Assembly: GCA_004292955.1 (NCBI GenBank)
Contig: RDXX01000017.1
Coordinates: 1 to 64,000, forward strand
Source: Oscillatoriales cyanobacterium
GTDB taxonomy: Bacteria > Cyanobacteriota > Cyanobacteriia > Cyanobacteriales > Microcoleaceae
Direction of reading: 5' to 3'
DNA length: 64,000 bases
Under the pieces are notes generated by a model. It saw only the letters and a list, made by a program, of their open reading frames with translations. It ran no database searches and was not told the origin of the DNA. Shown piece by piece: positions 7,763 through 17,737 of the stretch. The translations under genes were made by a program, and so were the position numbers. Every line of letters starts with the position of its first letter. The stretch's first letter is position 1.

Positions 7763-9094
7763 TTAGGTTTTTGGTTGGGTTTTAGGTCGATCGCCCGTGG
7801 ATTCGATCGGCATTACCAAGATCTTATCAACTCGGTTTCCGTCCATATCGACGACTTCGACGCGCAAGCCGTTCCATTCAAAATGCTCTGCCGCCGCCGG
7901 AATTTTACCCAAATTTGTAATCACAAAACCGCCCATTGTGTGGTAACTTCCCCTATTTTCTAAAGAGACTTCTTCAATTCCAAACAGTTCAAAGAAATTC
8001 TCAACCGGCAGCATTCCGTCTAACAGCCAAGAACCATCTTCGCGCTGCACGGCTTGCGGTTCGTCGGCATCTTCAATCGAGGGAAAGTCGCCAACTAATT
8101 CGACTAAAATGTCGTTGACTGTCACTAATCCTTGAATGACACCGTATTCATCTACTACGAAGGCAAGTTGATTGCTAGATTGCTTGAAAAGCTCTAAGAC
8201 TTTTAAACCGCGCGTACTTTCGGGTACAAATAAAGGTCTCCGCAAAGAAGCACTTAAATCGAGGGGTTGACCGGTCAAAGTTCTCGACAGCATATCTGTA
8301 ACGTGTACTAAACCGACAACGTTGTCGAGTCCGCCCTGACAAACGGGAAACCGGGAATGACCGCTGCCAAGCATTTTTTGGCGGTTTTCTTCAACTGAAT
8401 CGTCCAAATCTAGCCAGGTCAGATCGGGGCGGGGAGTCATTAAAGCGCTGACTCGCCGATCGCCTAAACGGAACACTCTTTCTACCATGTCCTGTTCGGC
8501 TTCTTCAAAGGTTCCCGCCTCGGTTCCTTGCTCTATTAAAACTTTAATTTCTTCTTCTGTAACTTGCGGTTCTGTCGAGGGCGATATCCTCATCAGCCGC
8601 ATCACCAAGTCAGTGGAATAACTTAACAGATAAACCGCAGGAGCACCAATTTTGGAGAGCATTCGCATGGGAATTGCTACGCTTGAGGCGATCGGCTCAG
8701 GGTTGTTGAGGGCCAACCGCTTCGGCACGAGTTCGCCGATAATTAAGGTCAGATAAGTGATCGTTAAAACTGCGATGACTGAGGCGATCGGCTGAGCATA
8801 GGGCGCTAAAGCCGGTATCAAGCGCAACAGAGGCTCTACTCTTCTAGAAATTGTGGTTTCTCCGAAAGCGCCTGACAGGATAGCCAGCAGCGTAATTCCG
8901 ATTTGAACAGTCGGCAAGAACTGATTGGGGGCATTAGCCAGATCCAAAGCTACACGGGCATTCGTCGAACCCTGGTTAGCCATCTGTTGCAGTCTCACCT
9001 TCCGTACTGAGATGATGGCCATCTCTGACATCACAAACACGCCATTGAGCAAAACTAGCAGGAGAACAATCAGAAGGTCGGTACTTGGGGACAT
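7763..9094 (-). CDS. CNNM/CorC (DUF21-CBS) family membrane protein
   Basis: This 443-residue protein has an N-terminal DUF21 membrane domain (about residues 1-190, several helices, with SEMAIISVRKVRL and GELVPKRLALN). Two CBS domains follow (about 210-330; MTPRPDLTWLD, GHSRFPV, VVDEYGVIQGLVT), then a CorC_HlyC domain at the C-terminus (DGMLPVENFFELFG, GGFVITNLGKIP). The family is often annotated as hemolysin-related, but characterised members act in magnesium or cobalt efflux and homeostasis. The CBS pair probably senses adenine nucleotides. The gene stands alone, convergent with the SGNH cassette and divergent from mfd across about 300 bases. It is complete and ordinary for cyanobacteria. 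Confidence 0.9.
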   Translation of the reverse strand: MSPSTDLLIVLLLVLLNGVFVMSEMAIISVRKVRLQQMANQGSTNARVALDLANAPNQFLPTVQIGITLLAILSGAFGETTISRRVEPLLRLIPALAPYAQPIASVIAVLTITYLTLIIGELVPKRLALNNPEPIASSVAIPMRMLSKIGAPAVYLLSYSTDLVMRLMRISPSTEPQVTEEEIKVLIEQGTEAGTFEEAEQDMVERVFRLGDRRVSALMTPRPDLTWLDLDDSVEENRQKMLGSGHSRFPVCQGGLDNVVGLVHVTDMLSRTLTGQPLDLSASLRRPLFVPESTRGLKVLELFKQSSNQLAFVVDEYGVIQGLVTVNDILVELVGDFPSIEDADEPQAVQREDGSWLLDGMLPVENFFELFGIEEVSLENRGSYHTMGGFVITNLGKIPAAAEHFEWNGLRVEVVDMDGNRVDKILVMPIESTGDRPKTQPKT

Positions 9095-9392
9095 TTCTCA
9101 ATTTATCGGTAGTAAAGGCGAAGCGCACTGCCCGCTTAAAGCATAAGCCCGGAAGCTGCCAATCTCGATCGCAAAAATCGAAATTGTTGTCAACCTGTCC
9201 CTAGATTAACGGAACGGGCTCGTTTCGATCGCAAGTTCCAGATATTTACAGAAGGCTTCTAGTAGAAATCTACCCGCAGTACAGTTGAACTGCCAACAGC
9301 CGATCGGCACAATGATAGATGTTTGTCGTACAATCGAACTTACTAGGCAGCGGGGAAGATCCTTCGCCCATCGGGATAAAAACTAACAGCCC
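9095..9392. other. Divergent intergenic region before mfd
   Basis: These 298 bases separate the CNNM-type gene (minus strand) from mfd (plus strand) and must hold both promoters. I see several CGATCG octamer-type sites but no clear sigma-70 pair, hairpin terminator or short gene. Confidence 0.4.
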
Positions 9393-12300
9393 ATGACTTT
9401 CTCTTCGATAATTCGGACATTGGGGCGATCGCCCCTAGCCACAGAACTTCTCAACAAGCTCAAACGGCATCACTGTTTGCAACTGAACGGTATCGCCCGC
9501 TTACCAAAAGGTTTAGTAGCTTCCGCCCTCGCACAACAAGAGGGGCGAAACCTATTAGCCGTGACAGCAACTCTGGAAGAAGCCGGCCGCTGGGTAGCTC
9601 AATTAGAGGCGATGGGTTGGCAAACCGTACATTTTTACCCAACTTCGGAAGCTTCGCCCTACGAGCTATCTTACTCCGACGAGAACGAAATGACCTGGGG
9701 GCAAATGCAGGTTCTGGCGGATTTGGTGGATCGGGAACAAAAAACGGCCAATTCCTCAAAGCCGATCGCAATTGTAGCTACAGAAAGAGCTCTCCAGCCT
9801 CACTTGCCGCCTAGAAGTGCCTTTGAACCCTACTGTCTGACGCTGAAACGAGGCGAAGTTCAAGACTCAAAGATACTTGACCGCCAACTTGCCTCCATGG
9901 GGTACGATCGGGTGACTTTGGTGGAAACGGAGGGCCAGTGGAGTCGCCGGGGGGATATTGTCGATGTGTTTCCGGTGGCGGCGGAGTTGCCGGTACGGCT
10001 GGAATGGTTCGGGGATACTTTGGATCAACTGCGCGAGTTCGATCCGTCGAACCAGCGATCGCTCGATAAGGTCGATCGATTAGTTTTAACTCCTACTAGC
10101 TTTAACGCAATTATTAAGGCAGTTTTAGCTGAAAATAATCTTGACAAAACAAACCAAATAGACTCTGTTGATATAGAAAATGAAGCAGAAAAATATGTCC
10201 GCAGGCTGTTAGGTTTAGCCTTCGAGAAACCAGCTTGTTTGTTGGATTATTTGCCAGAAAATACTTTAGTTGTAGTTGACGAACCGCAAGGATGTGAAGG
10301 CCACAGCGACCGCTGGTTTGAAAATGCCCAGGAACAATGGGAAAGTTGCAATCGGGAATCAGAAGTTGTTGATGGTGAAACGCCAAGATTGCCAATTGCT
10401 AATCTGAAGGTTCCGAAAATTCACCGCACTTTTGCGGAATCGATCGCAGATGTCGCAGCTTTTGACAGGCTAGAACTTTCAGAATTAGCAGAAGATTCTA
10501 CTACTCAAAAAATTAAAAGCTCCTCCGGGGGCGAGCAGCTACCGCCTGCGGTTAATTTGTCCAGCAGGCCAGTGCCGGTGATGCCTCACCAATTCGCGAA
10601 GCTGTCTCAAATGCTCCGGGAAGAGCGCGATCGCGGTTTTACGGTGTTTCTGGTTTCGGCTCAACCGAGTCGATCGGTCTCTCTGCTGTCGGAACACGAC
10701 TGTCCGGCTCAGTTTGTGGTGAATCCGCGCGATTTTTTGGCGATCGACAAGTTGCAGTTGCAGCACATTCCGGTAGCTTTGAAGTACAGCGGGCTGGCAG
10801 AGTTGGAAGGGTTTATTCTGCCGACTTTTCGGATTGTTTTAATTACCGATCGAGAATTCTACGGTCAGCATTCTCTCGCTACATTTAGCTATGTTCGCAA
10901 GCGCCGCCGCGCCGCTTCTAAAAAGGTTGACCCGAACAAGCTCAGTCCGGGGGATTTTGTGGTGCACCGCCAGCACGGAGTGGGCAAGTTTCTCAAGTTG
11001 GAGCGCTTGACGATCGATCGGGAAACTCGCGAATATTTGGTGTTGCAATACGCTGACGGTACTCTGAGAGTCGCGGCGGATCAATTGGGCGCGCTGTCGC
11101 GGTTTCGGACTGTCGGCGATAAAGTGCCGGATCTCAACAAGTTGACTGGTCAAACTTGGGAAAAAACTAAAGCAAAAGTTCGCAAAGCTGTTAAGAAAGT
11201 AGCAGTAGATTTGCTGAATCTTTACGCAAAAAGAGCTAAGCAACAGGGTTATGCTTTTCCTCCTGATATGCCTTGGCAGCAAGAGTTAGAGGATTCTTTC
11301 CCGTACCAACCAACGCCGGATCAGTTGAAGGCTACTCTGGATGTGAAACGCGACATGGAGGGCGATCGACCGATGGATCGCTTGGTCTGCGGCGATGTCG
11401 GTTTTGGCAAGACGGAAGTTGCTCTAAGAGCTATTTTTAAGGCAATTACAGCGGGCAAGCAGGTGGCTTTGCTCGCGCCGACGACAATTTTGACCCAACA
11501 GCACTATCACACGCTCTCAGAGCGTTTTTCGCCTTATCCGATCGAAGTTGGTTTGCTCAATCGCTTCCGCACAGAAACTGAACGCCGGGAAATTCACAAA
11601 CGCCTAGCAACTGGGGAGTTAGACGTGATTGTCGGTACTCAGTCTGTTTTGAGTAAAGCGATTAAATTTCGGGATTTGGGTTTGTTGGTGGTGGATGAAG
11701 AACAACGGTTTGGCGTGAAGCAAAAGGAAGCGATTAAATCTCTGAAAACTGAGGTAGATGTCCTGACTCTGACGGCGACTCCGATTCCCCGCACGTTGTA
11801 TATGTCTCTATCGGGGATTCGGGAGATGAGTTTGATTGCGACTCCGCCGCCCAGCCGCCGCCCGATTCAGACTCATTTGGCCCCCTACGATTTGGAGGTG
11901 GTGCGGACTGCAATTCGTCAAGAGTTGGACAGGGGCGGTCAAGTTTTTTATGTTGTACCTCGGATTGAGGGGATTGATGAGTTGGCGGATACGTTGCAAA
12001 CAATGGTTCCGGGGGCGAGAATTGCGATCGCCCACGGTCAAATGGATGCTGCGGAACTAGAATCGATCATGCTGACTTTCAGTGCGGCAGAGTTTGATAT
12101 TTTGGTGTGCACTACGATTATTGAGTCGGGTTTGGATATTCCGCGCGTCAATACAATCTTGATTGAGGACGCGCAGAAGTTTGGTTTGGGTCAGTTGTAC
12201 CAGTTGCGGGGACGGGTGGGACGCGCGGGGATTCAAGCTCACGCTTGGCTGTTTTATCCCAAGCAGAACCAACTGTCGGATGCTGCAAGGCAGCGGCTGC

Positions 12301-12953
12301 GGGCAATTCAAGAGTTCGCGCAGTTGGGATCGGGCTATCAGTTGGCTGTCCGGGATATGGAAATTCGGGGCTCTGGTGATGTGTTGGGTACGGAACAGTC
12401 TGGTCAAATGGAGGCGATCGGTTTTGATTTATATGCTGAAATGTTAGAGGAGGCGATTCGCGAAATTAAGGGTCAGGAAATTCCCAAGGTTGAGGATGCA
12501 CAAATCGACCTCAGTTTGACGGCGTTTATTCCTGCCGATTATATTGGAGATCTGGATCAAAAGATGAGCGCTTATCGGTCTGTGGCTTCTGCGAATACTC
12601 TCGAAGAGTTGCAACAGATTCGGGCCGATTGGTGCGATCGTTACGGGCAGATTCCTCTACCAGCGCAGCAACTAATTCGTGTTGTCGAACTCAAACAAAT
12701 CGCCAAGCAAATCGGTTTTTCTCGGATTAAACCGGAAAATAAGCAGCACATTGTCTTGGAAACGCCGATGGAGGAACCTGCTTGGAATTTGCTCAAGGCT
12801 AATTTGCCCGAACATCTACATTCTCGTTTTGTCTACAGCAAGGGGAAGGTTACTATTCGCGGAATGGCTGTTTTGAGCGCCGAAAAGCAGTTGGATAATT
12901 TGATTGATTGGTTGGGTAAAATGCAGGGCGCTTTGCCGGAAGCAAAGATTTGA
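9393..12953 (+). CDS. mfd: Transcription-repair coupling factor
   Basis: Mfd removes RNA polymerase stalled at lesions and recruits UvrA for nucleotide excision repair. The 1186-residue protein shows the UvrB-homology N-terminus (about 1-370) and the CarD-type RNA-polymerase interaction domain ([20 protein letters not shown], near 515). The translocase has Walker [13 protein letters not shown] (near 668), the DEEQ box [12 protein letters not shown] (near 768), the motif [18 protein letters not shown], the [10 protein letters not shown] motif VI, and a TRCF C-terminal domain. Length and domains are complete. ATG 9393 starts the protein; I see no strong Shine-Dalgarno site. The Gln in the middle of the DEEQ box is usual for Mfd/RecG. 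Confidence 0.97.
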   Translation: MTFSSIIRTLGRSPLATELLNKLKRHHCLQLNGIARLPKGLVASALAQQEGRNLLAVTATLEEAGRWVAQLEAMGWQTVHFYPTSEASPYELSYSDENEMTWGQMQVLADLVDREQKTANSSKPIAIVATERALQPHLPPRSAFEPYCLTLKRGEVQDSKILDRQLASMGYDRVTLVETEGQWSRRGDIVDVFPVAAELPVRLEWFGDTLDQLREFDPSNQRSLDKVDRLVLTPTSFNAIIKAVLAENNLDKTNQIDSVDIENEAEKYVRRLLGLAFEKPACLLDYLPENTLVVVDEPQGCEGHSDRWFENAQEQWESCNRESEVVDGETPRLPIANLKVPKIHRTFAESIADVAAFDRLELSELAEDSTTQKIKSSSGGEQLPPAVNLSSRPVPVMPHQFAKLSQMLREERDRGFTVFLVSAQPSRSVSLLSEHDCPAQFVVNPRDFLAIDKLQLQHIPVALKYSGLAELEGFILPTFRIVLITDREFYGQHSLATFSYVRKRRRAASKKVDPNKLSPGDFVVHRQHGVGKFLKLERLTIDRETREYLVLQYADGTLRVAADQLGALSRFRTVGDKVPDLNKLTGQTWEKTKAKVRKAVKKVAVDLLNLYAKRAKQQGYAFPPDMPWQQELEDSFPYQPTPDQLKATLDVKRDMEGDRPMDRLVCGDVGFGKTEVALRAIFKAITAGKQVALLAPTTILTQQHYHTLSERFSPYPIEVGLLNRFRTETERREIHKRLATGELDVIVGTQSVLSKAIKFRDLGLLVVDEEQRFGVKQKEAIKSLKTEVDVLTLTATPIPRTLYMSLSGIREMSLIATPPPSRRPIQTHLAPYDLEVVRTAIRQELDRGGQVFYVVPRIEGIDELADTLQTMVPGARIAIAHGQMDAAELESIMLTFSAAEFDILVCTTIIESGLDIPRVNTILIEDAQKFGLGQLYQLRGRVGRAGIQAHAWLFYPKQNQLSDAARQRLRAIQEFAQLGSGYQLAVRDMEIRGSGDVLGTEQSGQMEAIGFDLYAEMLEEAIREIKGQEIPKVEDAQIDLSLTAFIPADYIGDLDQKMSAYRSVASANTLEELQQIRADWCDRYGQIPLPAQQLIRVVELKQIAKQIGFSRIKPENKQHIVLETPMEEPAWNLLKANLPEHLHSRFVYSKGKVTIRGMAVLSAEKQLDNLIDWLGKMQGALPEAKI

Positions 12954-13073
12954 TTTTAATATGAAATCCCGCTATTTAGCCGGCGGTCGAAATCTCAGAA
13001 TCATACCGATGGAACCGGAGAAAATATTGCTGCTGCTTTAATAATTGTTTGAGCAGCACAAAGGATTAAAATC

Positions 13074-13739
13074 GTGAAAAAGTTAGTCTGTGTTTTTTTT
13101 GCGATCGCGCTAGCGCAAGGAGTGCCAACGGTGGTTCAATCTCAACAAATAATTGACCCGATCGACCGGGTTGTCAATGCAGGATTGATGAATAAAGATT
13201 CTAGCGGCAATTTTAATGCTGAAAGCATTATCAGTCGCGCCGATTTGGCGGTAATTTTACTGAAAACTTTTGGTTTGGAACGGCGGAAAACAGCTCAGAA
13301 ACCGGATATGGAATTGCCCGACGTACCTAAAAGCTACTGGGCTTACAGTGCGATTCAAACTGCTTTGAAAACGGGAACTATGAGTGGATATCGCGACGGA
13401 ATGTTTTTCCCAAATCAAAGGGTGACTCGCGCTGAGGCTTTGGCGATTTTTGCTCAAGCTTATGGGGTTTTTCAGTTTCCAGACGCCACCGTTGCCGAGA
13501 TTTTAGCTAGGTATCCAGATGCAGGGGAAATTCCTAGTTGGGCTAGAAAGTCTATGGCTACTGCACTGTATGAAGGGTTTGTGAATCTTGAAGTCGGAAC
13601 TAATGCAATTAATCCTTTGAAGCCGATGACTCGCGGTAATATCGCTTACGCTTTGAGCAAGTATTTGGAGCGGCAGGTAAGACCAACTTCTTTGCCTGTC
13701 CCGAACGAGGAGCCACCAAATCGGGGGATGGGAAGGTAA
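13074..13739 (+). CDS. Secreted S-layer-homology (SLH) domain protein
   Basis: This 221-residue protein begins at GTG 13074 with a signal peptide (MKKLVCVFFAIALAQG, probable cleavage after VQS near residue 23). Three SLH-type repeats follow: about 28-70 (NAESIISRADLAVILLKTF), 75-130 (DVPKSYWAYSAIQTALKTG and RVTRAEALAIFAQ) and 140-195 (PSWARKSMATALYEG and PMTRGNIAYALSKY). SLH domains bind cell-wall polymers. There is no beta-barrel or enzyme domain, so the protein is essentially a wall-binding module. The short Pro-rich tail could be exposed. It lies 120 bases after mfd on the same strand, which is probably a separate unit. The function is unknown beyond wall attachment. Confidence 0.85.
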   Translation: MKKLVCVFFAIALAQGVPTVVQSQQIIDPIDRVVNAGLMNKDSSGNFNAESIISRADLAVILLKTFGLERRKTAQKPDMELPDVPKSYWAYSAIQTALKTGTMSGYRDGMFFPNQRVTRAEALAIFAQAYGVFQFPDATVAEILARYPDAGEIPSWARKSMATALYEGFVNLEVGTNAINPLKPMTRGNIAYALSKYLERQVRPTSLPVPNEEPPNRGMGR

Positions 13740-13944
13740 ATATAGTAAGTTTCATTTGCCTGAGAATCGGTAATTGGTAATTGAGAAGGCCATAGCTCAT
13801 TCAATTAAAAATTGCTAAGCTGTTCGACATTCAAAATGCACTATTTGTGTGCCAGATCCCATACTGTAAGGGGTTGAGGCAATAAATTTAAATGACTAAC
13901 AGCTTATAGCAATCCTAACTGAGATGTGAACACAAATATGATAA

Positions 13945-14485
13945 AATATAAAAAAACTAAGTGCGATCGGGCAACCAAAAACTCCCCAACCACCCAAAAA
14001 AGACGACCCCAAAAACCTCGGCTACGTCTCACCCGAATTTGTCGAAAAAGTATCCCAACAGGAAATTGACCAAATCAACGCCAACGTCGAAACCCTGCTC
14101 CTAACTAAAAGCTGCATCCGCTGCGACCTCCGAGGTGTAAAATTAGTTAACCTCACCTTAAAAAATCCGATCGTTACAGGAGCAGACTTATCAGATGCCA
14201 ACCTCAGCGGAGGTACTTTCGAGATAGCAGATTTTGTCAACACTAACCCTAGCACGCACTGATTTAAGTGGCTCAGTTTTAATAGGAGCGAGAATCAGCA
14301 ATAGTAATTTTAGGAAAGCTAACTTGACCAATACTAATTTAGACGGTGCAGACTTGCGCTTTTCCGACTTGAGAGATGCCAATCTTTCTAATGCGAACCT
14401 CCGCAATGCGAACATGGATGGTGCTAGTCTCGATCGAGCAAGTATGGCAGGAACCACCATGTCCGATGGTCGAAAAAATCAATAA
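13945..14485 (+). pseudogene. Frameshifted pentapeptide-repeat protein gene
   Basis: One frame reads DDPKNLGYVSPEFVEKV, then pentapeptide-like repeats (CDLRGVKLVNLTL, GADLSDANLSGGTF), and runs into a stop in the sequence VNTNPSTH near 14262. The neighbouring frame continues with TLARTDLSGSVLIGA and a regular run of A(D/N)LxxAN repeats to the stop at 14485. Removing one base near 14242-14248 (ACACTAACCCT to ACACTACCCT) would join them as VNTTLARTDLSG. No normal start codon is found in the first frame after the upstream stop at 13942, so the 5' end may be damaged too. A sequencing error is an alternative. The C-terminal part could start at an ATG-like codon near 14234. Confidence 0.75.
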
Positions 14486-14513
14486 TATTAAATTCGTCAT
14501 TCCTGACGGCTAG

Positions 14514-15761
14514 CTATATTAACCACCATGCAATTAAAGCTGCTGTCTTACCTTTCGCCACTATCGGTTCGCAAGGTTCCACCGTTAGACGTTGTGACAT
14601 CCCTTGATAAACAGCATCAGAAATAGTAATTGCACCACCAGGCGTGGCACTTTCTAAGCGTTTTGCTGTATTGACAACATCACCAATCACCGTATAAGTC
14701 CGAACATCTGCACCGCCAAATAGCCCTTCAATAACGCTCCCGCAATGCACTCCGCATCCCGCACCAATTCCATATAATTCAAGCATTTCTAAAGCAGCTT
14801 TACTCATAGATTTAGCCGCAGCAATTCCCTGCTGTGGCGTAGCATAAATCGCCATAATTTCATCGGCTGTAAAAGTTATTCTTAAAGGCTGAAACTTGGC
14901 AGCGGCTGGTTCAACACAACGGTAATATTCATTGAGAACCGCTGCAACTGTCTCAGGGGAAGTTTTTTCGCACCAACTTGTAAAACCGCGAATATCCATA
15001 AATAAAATCGTGCGATCGCACTTTTGAAAAGCCAAACCTGCTGGATTATTAAGCGCTGTGTCTACTACATGACTTCCCATCCCCCATTCTGCCATGTTTC
15101 CCAGTAGTTGATCTGTTTTTTGTAGCTGCTTTCTTTGTTTGAAAATCTGTACCGACTGCAACCCCAAAAGCAAACCGATAAATACCATACTCCAAGTAAG
15201 AAACCAGTGCGTTGCCGTCCGCGAAAATGTCACTATCAATTCTAAATTAGCAATTAAATATTGAGACTTAATCCCAATCACAACATAAAAAGCTACCACC
15301 ATCAGAGCCCGTACCACACTTTCCGGTGGAATCAGCCAATCATCAATACCCTTAGCCCAATGGAATCGCAATCCTTGCAAAGTAGCAATCATCAGAGAAA
15401 ATAACCAAAAGACAACGTGACTAGGATTTTGGAAAAAATCTAGCCCGTCTATCGGCAGATCAATCAGCGTATAGATACCAACGCAGATCAGGTTTCCCCA
15501 AAAACGGTGGCATTTCGAGTTCGACAGATACCAAGCCTGAACAAGCATTGCTACTATTAGTAAATATTCAGTTGGGTCTGTGATAAATTTGAAGAAACCA
15601 GCTAATATTAAGTCTGATAAACTCTTCAGAATTAAAAAGTGACCGCTGTTACTTAATACTTCACTAAAAAATGTACTGGTGCGACTTCCTTGTAGCAGAC
15701 TTTTCCATACAATTTTTGACTTAAGACTTGATTTTGCCGTTTCAATACTTCTATTTTTCAT
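14514..15761 (-). CDS. Membrane-bound class III adenylate/guanylate cyclase
   Basis: This 415-residue protein has an N-terminal membrane region of about six or seven helices (residues 35-215), then a short linker with coiled-coil character (FKQRKQLQKTDQLLG) and a class III cyclase domain (about 245-410). Catalytic features are the first metal Asp in LFMDIRGFTSW (near 254), the second in TFTADEIMAIY (near 300), and VIGDVVNTAKRLE near 360. The membrane part resembles an integral sensor such as MASE-type domains but is not one I can name. It should make cAMP or cGMP in the cytosol in response to a membrane signal. It is the last gene of a minus-strand series after the PepSY-type gene, across about 117 bases. 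Confidence 0.85.
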   Translation of the reverse strand: MKNRSIETAKSSLKSKIVWKSLLQGSRTSTFFSEVLSNSGHFLILKSLSDLILAGFFKFITDPTEYLLIVAMLVQAWYLSNSKCHRFWGNLICVGIYTLIDLPIDGLDFFQNPSHVVFWLFSLMIATLQGLRFHWAKGIDDWLIPPESVVRALMVVAFYVVIGIKSQYLIANLELIVTFSRTATHWFLTWSMVFIGLLLGLQSVQIFKQRKQLQKTDQLLGNMAEWGMGSHVVDTALNNPAGLAFQKCDRTILFMDIRGFTSWCEKTSPETVAAVLNEYYRCVEPAAAKFQPLRITFTADEIMAIYATPQQGIAAAKSMSKAALEMLELYGIGAGCGVHCGSVIEGLFGGADVRTYTVIGDVVNTAKRLESATPGGAITISDAVYQGMSQRLTVEPCEPIVAKGKTAALIAWWLI

Positions 15762-15878
15762 CTTAATTAAAGGTCAGCGACCAGAGAATTATTGTATAGC
15801 AGTTCCCCAAAAAAGATGCAACTGTAGAGAGAATTAAAACCACGATATTCATCAGTCATTCCCCGAAAAAAAAATCTA

Positions 15879-16463
15879 TTAGCTATCTTCCTCTGTTGTT
15901 TGCTGGCGGCGTTTCCGAAAAATACCAGTCATATTGATTCCTGTTACCAGCAGAAAAATCACACCCAAACCTACCAAAAACACATAGATTGGCATCAAAA
16001 AATTTCCCAAATATTCTCCTTGGTGGATATTCAGAAAAACTTCTCCTACCTCTTTCGGCATCTTAAACCAACTTTTGCCAACTCGATAGATTACACCTGT
16101 GACTGTACTGACTGCTAAAGGCAAGACAATAATCGGTGTAGCAATACGGTGAACCTTACGAAAATCAAGTTTAGCACCTGGTCTTTCAGGGCGTGCGCCA
16201 CCAAAAAATTTGGTCATCGTCAAACCAGTGACTATCAGCCCAATCACTCCCAAAGCCAGCAAAAGCACATAAAATGGTCTGAGTTCCTTTCCGAGATAGC
16301 TTCCTTGGTGAATATTCATAAAAATCTCGGCAGCATCACCTTCTATGCCTAACCAATCTTCTCCCAGCCGATAGGCAACTCCCGTTATGGCAGTCAATAG
16401 TAAAGGGATAAAAATAATCGGTGCAACTTGGCGGTGAAGTTTGCGAAAATTAGCGCTAGCCAT
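15879..16463 (-). CDS. PepSY-type membrane protein with internal duplication
   Basis: This 194-residue, four-helix membrane protein is built from two copies with a 95-residue period. FRKLH (6-10) pairs with FRKVH (101-105), and NIHQGSYLG (50-58) with NIHQGEYLG (145-153). Each copy has two hydrophobic helices and two conserved histidines (H10, H52; H105, H147). PepSY-associated membrane proteins such as PiuB-type members occur with iron-uptake genes. The paired histidines near helix ends could bind haem, which is an inference. The start ATG 16463 follows a good TAGGAGAATAAAT site. The neighbours are the RTX protein and a PiuC-type dioxygenase on the same strand, which supports an iron-linked role. 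Confidence 0.75.
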   Translation of the reverse strand: MASANFRKLHRQVAPIIFIPLLLTAITGVAYRLGEDWLGIEGDAAEIFMNIHQGSYLGKELRPFYVLLLALGVIGLIVTGLTMTKFFGGARPERPGAKLDFRKVHRIATPIIVLPLAVSTVTGVIYRVGKSWFKMPKEVGEVFLNIHQGEYLGNFLMPIYVFLVGLGVIFLLVTGINMTGIFRKRRQQTTEEDS

Positions 16464-16533
16464 CTATTTATTCTCCTATTTTTTAGATGTTTTGTTGTTT
16501 ACAAATCAGATATTCTTGGACGCACGGGTAGGC

Positions 16534-16600
16534 AGAAACCGGGTTTTTTTGCGAAAATATTTCGTTGTCACCCGCAGATTCGGTAAAAAACCCGGTTTCT
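16534..16600. repeat. Inverted repeat with AGAAACCGGGTTTTTT arms
   Basis: The 16-base arms at 16534-16549 and 16585-16600 are perfect inverted copies. The core AGAAACCGGGTTTCT also occurs at 40481-40495 and 40530-40544, so this is a dispersed repeat family. It lies between the RTX gene's end and the PepSY gene's start and could act as a terminator-like hairpin, but it has loop sequence and no U-run that favours one strand. Confidence 0.65.
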
Positions 16601-16657
16601 TTGGTCAAAGTGGGTAATTCATGTTGCAAAAAAACGGTTTTAGCGCCAGTATTACAA

Positions 16658-17533
16658 TTAGGAATAAGTGAAATTAGTCGCGTTAATATTTCCAGCATTA
16701 ACTCCTTTCAAGACTGCCAAATATTGACCAGTGCCTGCTATCCTCAACAGAGTATCGCTAGCATAAATTTCTGTTCCTTGAGTGATATTAATGTTAGAAA
16801 ATCCTAAGCCATCTTTCAGCTTCAGTATGTCTGCGCCTTTTTGAAAGTCCGTGATGATATCAGCGATATCGAGAGTATTTGTAGCCGATCGCCCTTCCAG
16901 CTCAAATAAATCCGAACCCATACCGCCGGTCAGAATATCTTGACCCTTCCCTCCTTCGAGAATATCATTGCCTGCACCGCCATCAAGCGTGTCTTGACCC
17001 TTGCCTCCTTCTAGTTTATCGTTGCCGCTGTTGCCGCTCAAAATATCATTGCCATTGCGTCCTTTTAAAGCAACATTATTGCCAGGAATTCCTGTCAGGA
17101 TGTCGTTACCATCTGTACCTTTAATTTCATTCTGATAGAAATTACCGCCGCTTTCGTATCCCTGAGAGCTGATAGACAAACTGTTTATAACTGGGGTATA
17201 ACTGGAAGAAGCAACAGGTTGATTGACAGAAAACCCCATCTCGTAACCGCTTTCACCACCGCTTTCGTAGCCAGAATTGCTGTTATTAATGTTGTAACGG
17301 CTGTCATTCCCACTTTCGTAGCCAGAATTGCTATTACTAATGTTGTAACGGCTGTCATTCCCGCTTTCGTAGCCAGAATTGCTGTTCCCACTTTCGCCAC
17401 TTTCGCCACTTTCGCCACTTTCGCTAATTGAGAGTTGGTATCTCTCCGATGATGCTCGATCGACATCGATAGAATTGTCTTGTGTCACATAAGACTGTCC
17501 CACACCTGTCCAAATTTTAGTTTGGTTGCTCAT
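16658..17533 (-). CDS. RTX calcium-binding protein with GESGE-rich N-terminus
   Basis: This 291-residue protein starts MSNQTKIWTGVGQSYVT, which resembles the start of the small secreted protein at 18683 (TKIWLGIGACVLT). Next are low-complexity repeats: GESGESGESG near 40 and three copies of NSGYESGxxSxY between 50 and 98. Glycine-rich RTX nonapeptides (GGKGQDTLDGGAGNDILEG and relatives) cover about 137-205, followed by a C-terminal block typical of RTX proteins (DIADIITDFQKGADILKL). RTX repeats bind calcium after type I secretion. The acidic N-terminal repeats could bind calcium or iron as well. No classical signal peptide is seen. It is encoded between the PiuC-type and PepSY-type genes. Confidence 0.8.
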   Translation of the reverse strand: MSNQTKIWTGVGQSYVTQDNSIDVDRASSERYQLSISESGESGESGESGNSNSGYESGNDSRYNISNSNSGYESGNDSRYNINNSNSGYESGGESGYEMGFSVNQPVASSSYTPVINSLSISSQGYESGGNFYQNEIKGTDGNDILTGIPGNNVALKGRNGNDILSGNSGNDKLEGGKGQDTLDGGAGNDILEGGKGQDILTGGMGSDLFELEGRSATNTLDIADIITDFQKGADILKLKDGLGFSNINITQGTEIYASDTLLRIAGTGQYLAVLKGVNAGNINATNFTYS

Positions 17534-17737
17534 CTTTTAGATCCTGGTTGTTTAACTCATTTACAATTACTGTGACAAAACAAAGTAAAGAACTCGGAAA
17601 GACCTAAAATTTATTTCATCCGCTTCCAAAACCTCCTCAATAGTCCTGGACACACGACATCCATATCTGGTGTGAATCTAGGGGCAATCCCCGTGGTTGC
17701 CCCAATCCCTTAGTCTCTTGCGTAAGTCCTGCTCAAC

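Noticed and set aside
13961-14103. GTG-started small ORF before the pentapeptide gene
   Set aside because: It is out of frame with the pentapeptide repeats and its residues (KTTPKTSATSHPNL) look like a shadow frame.
17185-17466. Ala/Val/Lys-rich frame opposite the reading phase of the RTX gene
   Set aside because: Its repeats mirror the GYESGN repeats of the real RTX gene read one base out of phase.
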